A DNA stretch of 64,000 nt. Source: Rhodospirillum sp. (GTDB lineage Bacteria; Pseudomonadota; Alphaproteobacteria; Rhodospirillales; Rhodospirillaceae). Shown here piece after piece: positions 24,865 through 33,615 of this stretch. Positions within the stretch are counted from its first letter, which is position 1, and each line of letters opens with the position of its first letter. The notes under the pieces are model-generated. The model did not search any database. It was not told the origin of the DNA and saw nothing but the letters and a program-made list of their open reading frames with translations. Location of the stretch: assembly GCA_021741145.1 (NCBI GenBank), contig JAIOYK010000014.1:43559-107558 (forward strand), in the 5' to 3' direction. Made by a program: the position numbers and the translations under genes.

Positions 24865-25662
24865 ATGGCCACCAGTGAAGCGGCGCTTAGGAAGGACCCA
24901 CCGGTCGTCGACCTGACCGTCCAGGACGGCATCGGCGTCGTCACCTTGAACCGCCCGGCCAAACGCAACGCCATCAACGATGACCTGATCCAGTCCCTGA
25001 ACCACATCTTCGTCACCCTGTCCCAGGACATTAAGGCGGTGGTCATCCGGGGCAATGGGGACTGCTTCTGCGCGGGCCTGGACCTGTCCGAGCTGACCGA
25101 CCAAAGCATCACCGGCGGCATCCGCCATTCCCGCCTGTGGCACAAGACCTTCGACGCCATCCAGTTCGGCGACGTTCCGGTGATCTCCGTTCTCCATGGC
25201 GCGGTGGTCGGTGGTGGCCTGGAACTGGCGTCCGCCACCCATATCCGCGTCGCCGAGGAGAACGCCTTTTTCGCCCTGCCCGAAGGCCAGCGCGGCATTT
25301 TCGTTGGCGGCGGCGGCTCGGTGCGCCTGCCCCGGCTGATCGGTTTGCAGCGGGTCACCGACATGATGCTAACCGGCCGGGTCATGGATGCTCCGGAAGC
25401 CGAGCGCATTGGCCTCGCCCAATATGTGACCGAGACGGGCAAGGGCTTCGACCTGGCCATGGAACTGGCCGCCAAGGTGGCCCAGAACGCACCGCTGACC
25501 AATTTCGCCGTCCTCCACGCCCTGCCCCGCACGGCGGAGGCGGCCCCGGAACAGGCCTTCATGCTGGAAGCCTTGATGGCCGCCATCGCCCAGGGCGATG
25601 ACCTCGCCAAGGAGCGGCTGCGCCTGTTCCTGGACAAAAAGGCCGCGAAGGTTCGCGGCTGA
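24865..25662 (+). CDS. Enoyl-CoA hydratase/isomerase family protein (crotonase)
   Basis: 265 residues, crotonase fold. Substrate-pocket segment NRPAKRNAIN, oxyanion-hole strands CAGLDLSEL and HGAVVGGGLELA. Both hydratase glutamates appear present, in GGGLELA and in LPEGQRG. Feruloyl/p-coumaroyl-CoA hydratase-lyases such as CouA lack the first of these, so I read this as a true hydratase rather than a retro-aldol lyase. It would hydrate an aryl-propenoyl-CoA to the 3-hydroxyacyl-CoA used by the SDR encoded downstream. First gene of the island, divergent from marR. An isomerase role cannot be excluded. Confidence 0.9.
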   Translation: MATSEAALRKDPPVVDLTVQDGIGVVTLNRPAKRNAINDDLIQSLNHIFVTLSQDIKAVVIRGNGDCFCAGLDLSELTDQSITGGIRHSRLWHKTFDAIQFGDVPVISVLHGAVVGGGLELASATHIRVAEENAFFALPEGQRGIFVGGGGSVRLPRLIGLQRVTDMMLTGRVMDAPEAERIGLAQYVTETGKGFDLAMELAAKVAQNAPLTNFAVLHALPRTAEAAPEQAFMLEALMAAIAQGDDLAKERLRLFLDKKAAKVRG

Positions 25663-25677
25663 TTTCAGACTTCGGAT

Positions 25678-25697
25678 GGCCCCCGCCAAAAGGGGCC
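25678..25697 (+). other. Small stem-loop after the crotonase gene
   Basis: 6-bp stem GGCCCC/GGGGCC with an 8-base loop, 16 bases past the crotonase stop. The 227-base gap up to the CoA ligase gene has no other evident gene; the hairpin may adjust expression between the two. Confidence 0.35.
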
Positions 25698-25889
25698 ACC
25701 ACCGGGCATGGGTCCCGCCCCATCAAACGAGGGCACGGACCAAAAAAAGCGAGGACACTCCTTAGGGAGACACCTCGTGGATGGAACAAGCAATCGCCAG
25801 GACGATCCCCGGAACAGGGGACGCTGGCGGCGGAGGTAAAACGGCTCGCGCTTCCGATCAAGACGGGACGCGCGACAAGGGAGGTTCGG

Positions 25890-27746
25890 ATGTCCGAAGC
25901 GCTCAGGTCCGCCATTTTTGGCCCCCGAGAGGTGACCCGCGAGGTCCGCCCCGACGGGTCCATGATCATCAAATCCACCGATCCCCTGGGACCCTACCCC
26001 AAGGTGATCACCGAATGCCTGGTACAGGGCGCGGCCGACTTCCCGGACCGTGTTCTCTACGGCCAGCGCGTCCGGGACGGCGCCTGGCGCACCGTGACCT
26101 ACAAGGAGGGCCTCGCCCAGGTCGAGAGCATCGGTCAGGCTCTGCTGGATCGGGGTCTGTCCAAGGACCGCCCGGTGCTGATCCTCTCGGCCAATGGCAT
26201 CGACCACGCGCTGCTCCACCTGGCGGGTCTGCATGTGGGGATACCGACGGCGGCCATCTCCACGGCCTACTCCCTGATATCCGAGGATTTCGGCAAACTG
26301 CGCCATGTCTTCGACATCCTCACGCCGGGTCTGATCTTCGCCGAGGATGGGACCGCCTACGAGCGCGCCTTCGAAGCACTCCACTTGGAAGGCGTCGAAT
26401 GCGTCATCTCCCGGAACCCCGTCTCCGACCGGGCCGCGACAGCCTTTTCCGACTTGTGCGCGACCCCGGTCACCGACGCCGTGGCCCAGGCCCATGCGGC
26501 GATTGATCCCGATGACGTGGCCAAGTTCCTGTTCACCTCCGGCTCCACCGGCGTACCCAAGGGGGTGATCAACACCCACCGCATGATGTGCTGCAATCAG
26601 CGAATGATGCGCCAAATGCTCGGCCTGATGGGCGAAGTTCCGCCGGTCATGCTGGACTGGCTGCCTTGGAGCCACACCTTCGGCGGCAACCACAATATCG
26701 GTATCGCGCTCTATAACGGCGGGTCCTTCCACATCGACGAAGGGAAGCCCGTGGGAAAGGGCATCCTGGCCACGATCGCCAACCTCCGGGATATCAACCC
26801 GACCCTCTATTTCAACGTCCCCAAGGGGTACGAGGAATTGTTGCCCCACCTGCGGGCCGACAAAGCCCTCCGCGAAGGCTTCTTCAAGGACCTGCGCGTG
26901 CTGTTTTACGCCGGTGCGGGCATGGCCCCGCATATCTGGGACGCCTATGACACCATGGCCGAGGAGGTGATCGGCCAACGTATTTTCATGTGCACCAGTC
27001 TGGGCTCCACGGAAACGGCGCCCTTCGCCTTCTGCACGCCCTGGGATCCCGCTGGCCCCGGCGAGATCGGCATTCCCGGCGCCGGGGTCGAGGTCAAACT
27101 GGTGCCTTCGGACGAAAAGCTGGAACTGCGACTGCGTGGCCCCAACATCACCCCGGGCTACTGGCGCCAGCCCCACCAGACCCAAGGGGCTTTCGACGAG
27201 GAGGGCTTCTACAAGATGGGCGACGCCCTGAAGTTCGCCGACCCGGAGGACCCCTCCCGGGGCTTCCTGTTCGACGGGCGCATCGCCGAGGATTTCAAAC
27301 TGGCCACGGGCACCTGGGTTTCCGTCGGCCCCCTCCGCGCCAAAATCATCGGCCATTTCGCCCCCTTCGTCCGCGACGCGGTGATCACCGGCCATGACAG
27401 GGACGACGTGGGCATGCTGCTGTTGCCCGACATGGAACAATGCCGGAACCTCTGCGTGGGTCTCCCGGACGATGCGTCGGATGTGGAGGTCCTGCGCCAC
27501 CATTCGGTGCTCGAGGAACTCCACGGCCTGCTGCGCTCCTTGGCCAGCCACGCCACGGGAAGCGCCAACAAGGTGGTGCGCGCGGCCTGGCTGGAGGTCC
27601 CGCCGGACCTGGACGCGGGCGAGATCACCGACAAGGGCTCCCTGAACCAGCGCGCCATCCTGCGTCTGCGGGGCGATCTGGTCGACCAGCTCTATTCCGA
27701 CAATCCGCCCCGTCATATGGTCAGCCTGACCTGGGAAATGGCCTGA
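25890..27746 (+). CDS. Feruloyl-CoA synthase-type aryl-CoA ligase
   Basis: ANL-family ligase activating a hydroxycinnamate-like acid with ATP and CoA. Of its 618 residues, motif A3 is FTSGSTGVPKG near residue 214, A5 is TSLGSTETAP near 370, and A7/A8 is YKMGDALKF...FDGRIAEDFKLATG. The family-specific block MLDWLPWSHTFGGNHN and the long C-terminal domain match feruloyl-CoA synthases rather than 4-coumarate ligases of plant type. Substrate could be ferulate, p-coumarate, m-coumarate or a dihydro form; nothing in the sequence decides. GGGAGG precedes the ATG. It is followed after 25 bases by the SDR gene. Confidence 0.92.
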   Translation: MSEALRSAIFGPREVTREVRPDGSMIIKSTDPLGPYPKVITECLVQGAADFPDRVLYGQRVRDGAWRTVTYKEGLAQVESIGQALLDRGLSKDRPVLILSANGIDHALLHLAGLHVGIPTAAISTAYSLISEDFGKLRHVFDILTPGLIFAEDGTAYERAFEALHLEGVECVISRNPVSDRAATAFSDLCATPVTDAVAQAHAAIDPDDVAKFLFTSGSTGVPKGVINTHRMMCCNQRMMRQMLGLMGEVPPVMLDWLPWSHTFGGNHNIGIALYNGGSFHIDEGKPVGKGILATIANLRDINPTLYFNVPKGYEELLPHLRADKALREGFFKDLRVLFYAGAGMAPHIWDAYDTMAEEVIGQRIFMCTSLGSTETAPFAFCTPWDPAGPGEIGIPGAGVEVKLVPSDEKLELRLRGPNITPGYWRQPHQTQGAFDEEGFYKMGDALKFADPEDPSRGFLFDGRIAEDFKLATGTWVSVGPLRAKIIGHFAPFVRDAVITGHDRDDVGMLLLPDMEQCRNLCVGLPDDASDVEVLRHHSVLEELHGLLRSLASHATGSANKVVRAAWLEVPPDLDAGEITDKGSLNQRAILRLRGDLVDQLYSDNPPRHMVSLTWEMA

Positions 27747-27771
27747 TCCTTCCAATCGAGGAGACATATCC

Positions 27772-28545
27772 ATGCAGATCGAAGGACAAGCCGCCATCGT
27801 CACCGGAGGCGCCTCCGGCCTGGGCGCCGCCACCGCCCGGATGCTCGCCGAGGCCGGGGCCAAGGTCACCATCCTGGACCGCGCTGGCGAGGAGGCCGCC
27901 AAGGTCGCCGCGACCATCGGCGGTTTGGGCCTGGGATGCGATGTCACCGACGGGGAGGGCGTCGCCCTGGCCCTGGAGCAGGCCCGAAGCGCCCATGGGG
28001 TCGAGCGGATCCTGATCCAATGCGCCGGGATCGGCACGGCCAAACGGATCGTTGGCAAGCAGGGCCCCATGGACCTCGCCGACTTCGAAAAGGTCATCAA
28101 GGTGAACCTGATCGGCTCCTTCAACGTCCTGCGCCTCTCGGCCGCGGCCATGACCGCCACCGACCCGCTGGAGACTGGCGAGCGCGGGGTGGTCGAACGC
28201 GGGGTGATCATCATGACCGCGTCCGTCGCCGCCTACGACGGCCAGTTGGGTCAAGCCGCCTATGCCGCGTCCAAGGGCGGCATCGTCTCGCTAACCCTGC
28301 CCGCGGCCCGGGAATTCGCTCCCCGGGGGGTGCGGGTCGCGACCATCGCGCCGGGCCTGTTCGCCACGCCGCTGCTGGAGGAACTGCCCGACGAGGTCCG
28401 CGCCCAGATCATCAAGGACATCCCACTCGGCCGCCTCGGCAGGCCGGAGGAATTCGCCGAACTGGTCCGCGCCTGCGTGATCAATTCCTACCTGTCCGGC
28501 GAGGTCATTCGACTGGACGGCGTCCTGCGTTTACCGCCACGTTGA
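27772..28545 (+). CDS. SDR-family dehydrogenase, 3-hydroxyacyl-CoA dehydrogenase type
   Basis: 257 residues, classical short-chain dehydrogenase: cofactor motif TGGASGLG at residues ~12-19, NAG-equivalent CAGIG, catalytic Ser in MTASVAAYDG, and YAASK near residue 163. Asp in ILDRAG after beta-2 indicates NAD+ preference. The sequence resembles the type-10 17-beta-HSD/3-hydroxyacyl-CoA dehydrogenase subgroup. Next to an aryl-CoA ligase, a hydratase and an acyl-CoA dehydrogenase, it fits oxidation of a 3-hydroxy-3-arylpropanoyl-CoA to the 3-oxo thioester. A thiolase to finish the cycle is not in the window. Confidence 0.9.
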   Translation: MQIEGQAAIVTGGASGLGAATARMLAEAGAKVTILDRAGEEAAKVAATIGGLGLGCDVTDGEGVALALEQARSAHGVERILIQCAGIGTAKRIVGKQGPMDLADFEKVIKVNLIGSFNVLRLSAAAMTATDPLETGERGVVERGVIIMTASVAAYDGQLGQAAYAASKGGIVSLTLPAAREFAPRGVRVATIAPGLFATPLLEELPDEVRAQIIKDIPLGRLGRPEEFAELVRACVINSYLSGEVIRLDGVLRLPPR

Positions 28546-28670
28546 GGGCGGACGTCCCAACACCACCATCGGCCCAAAGGTCACCCGGGTCGATTCAGAC
28601 GGGGACAAAAAGAGGTGATCAACCGGCCCGACTAAAAACAAATCCGGGCCACGCGATGGGAGAGTTTCGC

Positions 28671-29861
28671 ATGTCCAAGTTCCGTTTCGCCCCTATGGGC
28701 GACCTTGCCAGGGGCGCCCGCGCCCTCCTGTTGGCGGCCCTGGCGACCACCGCCCTGTCCGGCGCCGTCCTGTCCAGTGCCGCATGGGCCGACATCAACG
28801 TCGGGGTCATCGTCAGCGCCACCGGAAGCACCGCGGCCCTGGGGATCCCCATGCAGAACGCCATGATCTTCATGCCCAAGGAAATCAACGGCGAGAAGGT
28901 CAACGTGTTCTTCGGTGACGACGCCTCCGACCCGTCGACGGCCACCAATCTCGCCCGACGCATGATCACCCAGGACAAGGTGGACCTGATCATCGGCTCC
29001 TGCATGACCGGCGCCGCCATCGCCATCGCTGGCGTGGCCAACGAGAACGGCGTGCCCCAGATCGCCATGTCCCCCATCATGCTGCCCGAGGGCACCGACG
29101 CCTGGACCTTCCGCATGCCCCAACCGGTGTCGCTGATGGCCAAGGCCCTGATCGACAACATGGCCGAAAAAGGCGTCAAACGCCTGGGGTACGTGGGCTT
29201 CTCCGACGCCTGGGGAGACTTCTGGGTCAAGGAATTCGACACATACGGCCCCGCCGCCGGGATCGAGATGGTCGCCCAGGAGCGGTATGGCCGCGCGGAT
29301 ACCTCCGTCACTGGCCAGGTCCTGAAGCTGGTGGCCTCCCGTCCCGACGCGGTTCTGGTGGGCGCCTCGGGCACCGCCTCGGCCCTGCCGCAGATCGAGC
29401 TGCGCAAACGGGGCTACACCGGCCCCATCTACCAGACCCACGGGTCCGTCAGCGCCGACTTCATCCGCATCGGCGGCAAGGACGTGGAAGGGGCCATTCT
29501 GGCCTCCGGTCCGGTGAACGTGGCCGAACAGCTCCCTGATACCGCCGAGGTGAAAACCCCGGGCATGGACTTCATCACGCGATACGAGGCGGAATACGGA
29601 GAGGGCAATCGCAACCAGTTCGCCGCGCATCTGTACGATGCCGTCAAGGTTCTCGAACAGGCCGTGCCCAAGGCCATGGAAACCGCCAAGCCCGGCACGC
29701 CAGAGTTTAAGGTGGCCTTCAAGGACGCCCTGGAGCAGGGCGATCCCATCGTCGCCTCCCAGGGCGTGTATCGGTTCACACCCACGGATCACTTCGGCCT
29801 GGACGAGCGGGGCCGCGTGCTGATCACGGTCAAGGACGGCGCCTGGCAGTTGATCCAGTAG
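28671..29861 (+). CDS. Branched-chain-type ABC transporter substrate-binding protein
   Basis: Periplasmic receptor of 396 residues, Leu/Ile/Val-binding family (type I fold). ATG 28671 is chosen because GGGAG lies eight bases upstream; ATG 28656 is an alternative. The signal peptide has Arg-rich n-region RFAPMGDLARGAR, a long hydrophobic core and SSAAWA cleavage. Mature features are VGVIVSATGSTAALG and SPIMLPEG. In R. palustris, receptors of this family beside cou genes bind phenylpropanoids, so I infer an aromatic ligand rather than an amino acid. Confidence 0.92.
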   Translation: MSKFRFAPMGDLARGARALLLAALATTALSGAVLSSAAWADINVGVIVSATGSTAALGIPMQNAMIFMPKEINGEKVNVFFGDDASDPSTATNLARRMITQDKVDLIIGSCMTGAAIAIAGVANENGVPQIAMSPIMLPEGTDAWTFRMPQPVSLMAKALIDNMAEKGVKRLGYVGFSDAWGDFWVKEFDTYGPAAGIEMVAQERYGRADTSVTGQVLKLVASRPDAVLVGASGTASALPQIELRKRGYTGPIYQTHGSVSADFIRIGGKDVEGAILASGPVNVAEQLPDTAEVKTPGMDFITRYEAEYGEGNRNQFAAHLYDAVKVLEQAVPKAMETAKPGTPEFKVAFKDALEQGDPIVASQGVYRFTPTDHFGLDERGRVLITVKDGAWQLIQ

Positions 29862-29953
29862 CCCCCTTCCGCCAGTAAAACCGGGCTCGGCAGATCTCCA
29901 TCCGTGGAGGCCCGCCGGGTCTGGTTCGCCCGTGCCCGAACCGGAGACCGCCC

Positions 29954-30994
29954 GTGGATTCCACCATCGCCTTGTTCCTGGCCCAGGACGGCATCACCAA
30001 TGGCGCCATTTACGCGCTCTTGGGCCTCTCCCTGGTCCTTGTCTTCACCGTCACCCGGGTGATCTTCATCCCCCAGGGGGAATTCGTCGCCTATGGCGCG
30101 CTGACTCTGGTGGGTCTGGAAACCGGCGTGGTTCCCGGCACCGCCTATCTGACCCTCGTCCTGGGGATCGCCGCCTTCTGCGTCGATCTGGTGCGCTCGC
30201 CGGACGGTCGCCAGCCCCGGGTCCTGATCACCCGCGCCGTCTCCGACCTGGGCCTTCCCTTGGTGCTTTTGGGGCTTTCCGGGGTGGTCGCGCCGGCGAA
30301 CATGGGTCCCTGGATCACCGTGCCGCTCGCCGTGGCCCTGGTCGCCCCCATGGGCGCCTATATCTACCGGTTGGCCTTCCGCCCCCTGGCCCAAGCCACC
30401 GTCCTGACTCTGCTGATCGCGGCGGTCGGTGTGCATCTGGTGATGCTGGGTCTGGGACTGGTCTTCTTCGGAGCCGAGGGCTACCGCGCCACCCCCTTCA
30501 CCGACGTCAGCCTGTCCCTGGGGGTCATCGACCTGGGCGGGCAGAGCCTTTGGGTCCTGGGGGTCACCGCCGTTCTGATCGTCACCCTGTGGTACGCCTT
30601 CGGCCATACCCTGGCTGGCAAGGCCCTGCGGGCCACCTCCATCAACCGATTGGGCGCCACCCTGGTGGGCATCCCGACCGCCCGCTCCGGCCTGATCGCC
30701 TTCATCCTCGCCGCCACCCTGGGCGCCATCTCGGGGGTTCTGATCGCGCCCATCACCACGATCTTCTACGACAGTGGTTTCCTCATTGGCCTGAAGGGGT
30801 TCGTCGCGGCCATCATCGGCGGGCTGGTCAGCTATCCCATCTCCGCGGCCGCGGCGATCCTGGTTGGGCTGGTGGAGGCCTTCGCCTCCTTCGAGGCCAG
30901 CAGCTTCAAGGAAGTCATCGTCTTCACCATCATCATCCCGGTCCTGCTGTGGCAAAGCCTGCGCTCCGGCCATGTCGACGAAGAGGAGGAATAG
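29954..30994 (+). CDS. Branched-chain-type ABC transporter permease (LivH type)
   Basis: 346 residues, around eight to nine membrane helices. It contains the LivH opening segment [19 protein letters not shown] and the coupling-helix region [19 protein letters not shown] start with GGAG upstream. At its C-terminus it has an acidic tail (DEEEE). It pairs with the permease half of the following fusion protein to form the translocation pore for the inferred aromatic ligand. Confidence 0.92.
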   Translation: MDSTIALFLAQDGITNGAIYALLGLSLVLVFTVTRVIFIPQGEFVAYGALTLVGLETGVVPGTAYLTLVLGIAAFCVDLVRSPDGRQPRVLITRAVSDLGLPLVLLGLSGVVAPANMGPWITVPLAVALVAPMGAYIYRLAFRPLAQATVLTLLIAAVGVHLVMLGLGLVFFGAEGYRATPFTDVSLSLGVIDLGGQSLWVLGVTAVLIVTLWYAFGHTLAGKALRATSINRLGATLVGIPTARSGLIAFILAATLGAISGVLIAPITTIFYDSGFLIGLKGFVAAIIGGLVSYPISAAAAILVGLVEAFASFEASSFKEVIVFTIIIPVLLWQSLRSGHVDEEEE

Positions 30995-30997
30995 GCC

Positions 30998-32848
30998 GTG
31001 ATCAATCGGAAATGGATCCCGGCGGGCCTCATCCTCCTGGTCGCCCTGCCGCCCCTGCTGCCCGTCCTTCCGGACTATTGGATCACCCTTCTGAACACCA
31101 TTGGCCTGGCCTCGTTGGTGGTCATTGGTCTGGTTCTGCTGACCGGTGTTGGGGGCATGACCTCCTTCGGTCAGGCCGCCTTCTGCGGTTTCGGCGCCTA
31201 TACCACCGCGCTGTTGACCACCTCCCTGGGCCTCTCGCCCTGGCTGACCCTGCCCATCGCCATCCTCTTGACCTGCGCGGCCGCGGTGGTCCTCGGTCTG
31301 CTGACCGTGCGCCTGTCGGGCCATTTCCTGCCCCTGGGGACATTGGCCTGGGGGATCAGCCTCTATTACCTATTCGGCAATCTCGAATTCCTCGGCCGCC
31401 ACGATGGCATTCCCACGGTGCCCCCGCTCTCCATCGGTGGCTGGGATTTTTATGACGACCGGACCGTCTATTATGTCATCTGGAGCCTGACGATCCTGGC
31501 CGCGGTGGCCACCCTGAACCTGCTGGACTCCCGTGTCGGACGGTCCCTGCGGGCCTTGAAGGGGGGAATAACCGCGGCGGAATCCTTCGGGGTGAACACC
31601 CGCCGGGCCAAGCTGGTGACCTTCGTCTATGCCGCCTTCCTGGCCGCCGTGGCGGGTTGGGCCTTCGCCCATGTGCAGCGGGCGGTGAACCCGACCCCCT
31701 TTGGCCTGGGCGCGGGCATCGATTACCTGTTGATGGCCGTGATCGGTGGCGTCGGCCATGTCTGGGGCGCCGTCTTGGGCGCGGGCGCGGTTATCCTGCT
31801 CAAGGACCAACTGCAAACCCTCCTGCCCGCCCTGTTCGGCCATACGGGCAACTACGAAACCATCATCTTCGGGGTCCTGCTGATCCTGCTGCTGCAATTC
31901 GCCCGCCAGGGGCTTTGGGGTCTGGCGACCCGCCTCCCTTGGGGCAGACTGTCCTTTGTCGGGGGGCTCTCCCCGACGGGGGCGCCGCCGCCCTCATCTC
32001 CCTCGGCGGCGTCCCTCTCTTTTCCCGCCCCCTCTTCTCCCACCCCCGCGCCCCTGCCCGCCTTGACCAAGCGCCATACTCCAAACCCGGACGCACCGCT
32101 TCTCGAGGTTGATCACGTCCAAAAAACCTTCGGTGGGCTGATGGCCGTGCGCGACGTAGCCTTCACCCTGGCCAAGGGCGAGATCGTCGCCCTGATCGGC
32201 CCCAATGGCGCGGGTAAAAGCACCACCTTCAACCTGATCACCGGCGTCCTGCCACCCACCGCCGGGGCCGTGCGCTTCCAGGGGCGGGATATCACCGGGG
32301 CCAATGCGTCGGAGATCGCGGCCATGGGCATGGCCCGCAGTTTCCAGCATGTGAAGCTGCTGCCGACCATGACCGTGCTAGAGAATGTCATGCTCGGTGC
32401 CCACCTGCGGGGCAAGGCCGGGCTGGCCCGGGCCATCTTGCGCCGGGACCGGGCCGAGGAGCGGTCCATCCGTGCCGAGGCCATGACACAACTGGACCGC
32501 TGTGGATTGGCCGATCTGGCCCAACATCAGGCGGGTACGCTCGCCCTGGGACAGAGCCGGGTGGTGGAGATCGCCCGCGCCCTTTGCCTGGACCCGGCCC
32601 TTCTGCTGCTCGACGAACCGGCCGCGGGCCTGCGCCACGGCGAGAAGCAGAAACTCGCCGCCCTGCTGACGACCCTGCGGGCCGAGGGCAGGAGCATCCT
32701 GTTGGTGGAACACGACATGGACTTCGTCATGAACCAGGTGGACCGTCTGGTGGTCATGGACTTCGGGGCCAAGATCGCCGAGGGCACCCCCGACATCATC
32801 CGCGACGACCCCCGGGTCCTGGAAGCCTATCTGGGAGGCATCGAATGA
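30998..32848 (+). CDS. Fused ABC permease-ATPase (LivM-LivG)
   Basis: 616 residues. Residues 1-~318 are a LivM permease ([16 protein letters not shown], and the EAA-like loop [16 protein letters not shown]). Residues ~320-364 are a Pro/Ser/Ala linker. Residues ~365-616 are a LivG ATPase: Walker [10 protein letters not shown] near 400, signature [15 protein letters not shown] in place of LSxGQ, Walker [12 protein letters not shown], and switch His in VEHDMD. The frame is unbroken, so the fusion is genuine in this sequence. GTG start three bases after the livH stop; it ends with an ATGA overlap into livF. The fusion fixes one ATPase to one permease. Confidence 0.93.
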   Translation: MINRKWIPAGLILLVALPPLLPVLPDYWITLLNTIGLASLVVIGLVLLTGVGGMTSFGQAAFCGFGAYTTALLTTSLGLSPWLTLPIAILLTCAAAVVLGLLTVRLSGHFLPLGTLAWGISLYYLFGNLEFLGRHDGIPTVPPLSIGGWDFYDDRTVYYVIWSLTILAAVATLNLLDSRVGRSLRALKGGITAAESFGVNTRRAKLVTFVYAAFLAAVAGWAFAHVQRAVNPTPFGLGAGIDYLLMAVIGGVGHVWGAVLGAGAVILLKDQLQTLLPALFGHTGNYETIIFGVLLILLLQFARQGLWGLATRLPWGRLSFVGGLSPTGAPPPSSPSAASLSFPAPSSPTPAPLPALTKRHTPNPDAPLLEVDHVQKTFGGLMAVRDVAFTLAKGEIVALIGPNGAGKSTTFNLITGVLPPTAGAVRFQGRDITGANASEIAAMGMARSFQHVKLLPTMTVLENVMLGAHLRGKAGLARAILRRDRAEERSIRAEAMTQLDRCGLADLAQHQAGTLALGQSRVVEIARALCLDPALLLLDEPAAGLRHGEKQKLAALLTTLRAEGRSILLVEHDMDFVMNQVDRLVVMDFGAKIAEGTPDIIRDDPRVLEAYLGGIE

Positions 32849-33615
32849 GCACCCCCCTGCTCTCGGCCCAAACCGTCGCCGTCTCCTACGGCAAGATCGA
32901 GGCCGTGCTGGACGTCTCGCTAGTGATCCCCAAGGGCCGGATCATCACCGTCATCGGCGCCAATGGGGCGGGAAAATCCTCCCTGCTCGGCTCGCTGATG
33001 GGCATCCTGCCCCTGGCCGGAGGATCGGCCACCTTCGAGGGCGAGCCCCTGGACCGGGTTCCCGTCGAACAGCGGGTGGCCCGGGGCCTCTGTCTGGTGC
33101 CGGAGAAGCGGGAACTCTTCGTCACCATGAGCGTCGCCGAAAACCTGGAACTGGGCGCCTACCACCGTCCCCGGAGCGAGGCCAAGTCCTCCCTGGAGAT
33201 GGTCTATGACCTGTTCCCCCGCCTGCTCGAGCGGCGCAAACAGGCCGCGGGCACCCTGTCGGGCGGCGAGCGGCAGATGCTGGCCATGGGCCGGGCGCTG
33301 ATGGCCAAGCCCAAACTGCTGATGCTCGACGAGCCCAGCCTGGGCCTCGCCCCGCGCATCGTTAAGGAGATCTTCGGGCTGATCGGGCGCCTGCGGGACA
33401 GCGGCGTCTCCATCCTGCTGGTCGAGCAGAACGCCCGGGGCGCCCTGCGCACCGCCGACTACGCCTATGTCATGGAGACCGGACAAGTGACCCTGCAAGG
33501 CCCCGCCGCCGATCTGGCGCAAGACCCCCGGGTCATCGAAAGCTACCTGGGAATAAGCGGCGGCGACTCCTCGTGCTCCCTCCCGTCTTCCTCCGTGGGA
33601 GCGACCAACCCATGA
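32845..33615 (+). CDS. Branched-chain-type ABC transporter ATPase (LivF type)
   Basis: 256 residues. Walker A GANGAGKSS, Q-loop region LVPEKRELF, signature LSGGERQML, Walker B LLMLDEPSLGLAP, and VEQNARGAL in place of the usual switch His (the Gln/Asn form is common in LivF). The start ATG overlaps the stop of the fused permease-ATPase. Its own stop overlaps the acyl-CoA dehydrogenase start, again ATGA. A Ser-rich tail of about 15 residues is probably unstructured. Confidence 0.94.
   Translation: MSTPLLSAQTVAVSYGKIEAVLDVSLVIPKGRIITVIGANGAGKSSLLGSLMGILPLAGGSATFEGEPLDRVPVEQRVARGLCLVPEKRELFVTMSVAENLELGAYHRPRSEAKSSLEMVYDLFPRLLERRKQAAGTLSGGERQMLAMGRALMAKPKLLMLDEPSLGLAPRIVKEIFGLIGRLRDSGVSILLVEQNARGALRTADYAYVMETGQVTLQGPAADLAQDPRVIESYLGISGGDSSCSLPSSSVGATNP

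Noticed and set aside
24865..25662. Calling the crotonase a p-coumaroyl/feruloyl-CoA hydratase-lyase
   Set aside because: Both hydratase glutamates seem present and the accompanying dehydrogenases fit a beta-oxidation cycle better.
29789..31324. A 511-codon minus-strand frame opposite livH
   Set aside because: Gln/Gly/Asp-rich antisense product with no features; livH is clear on the plus strand.
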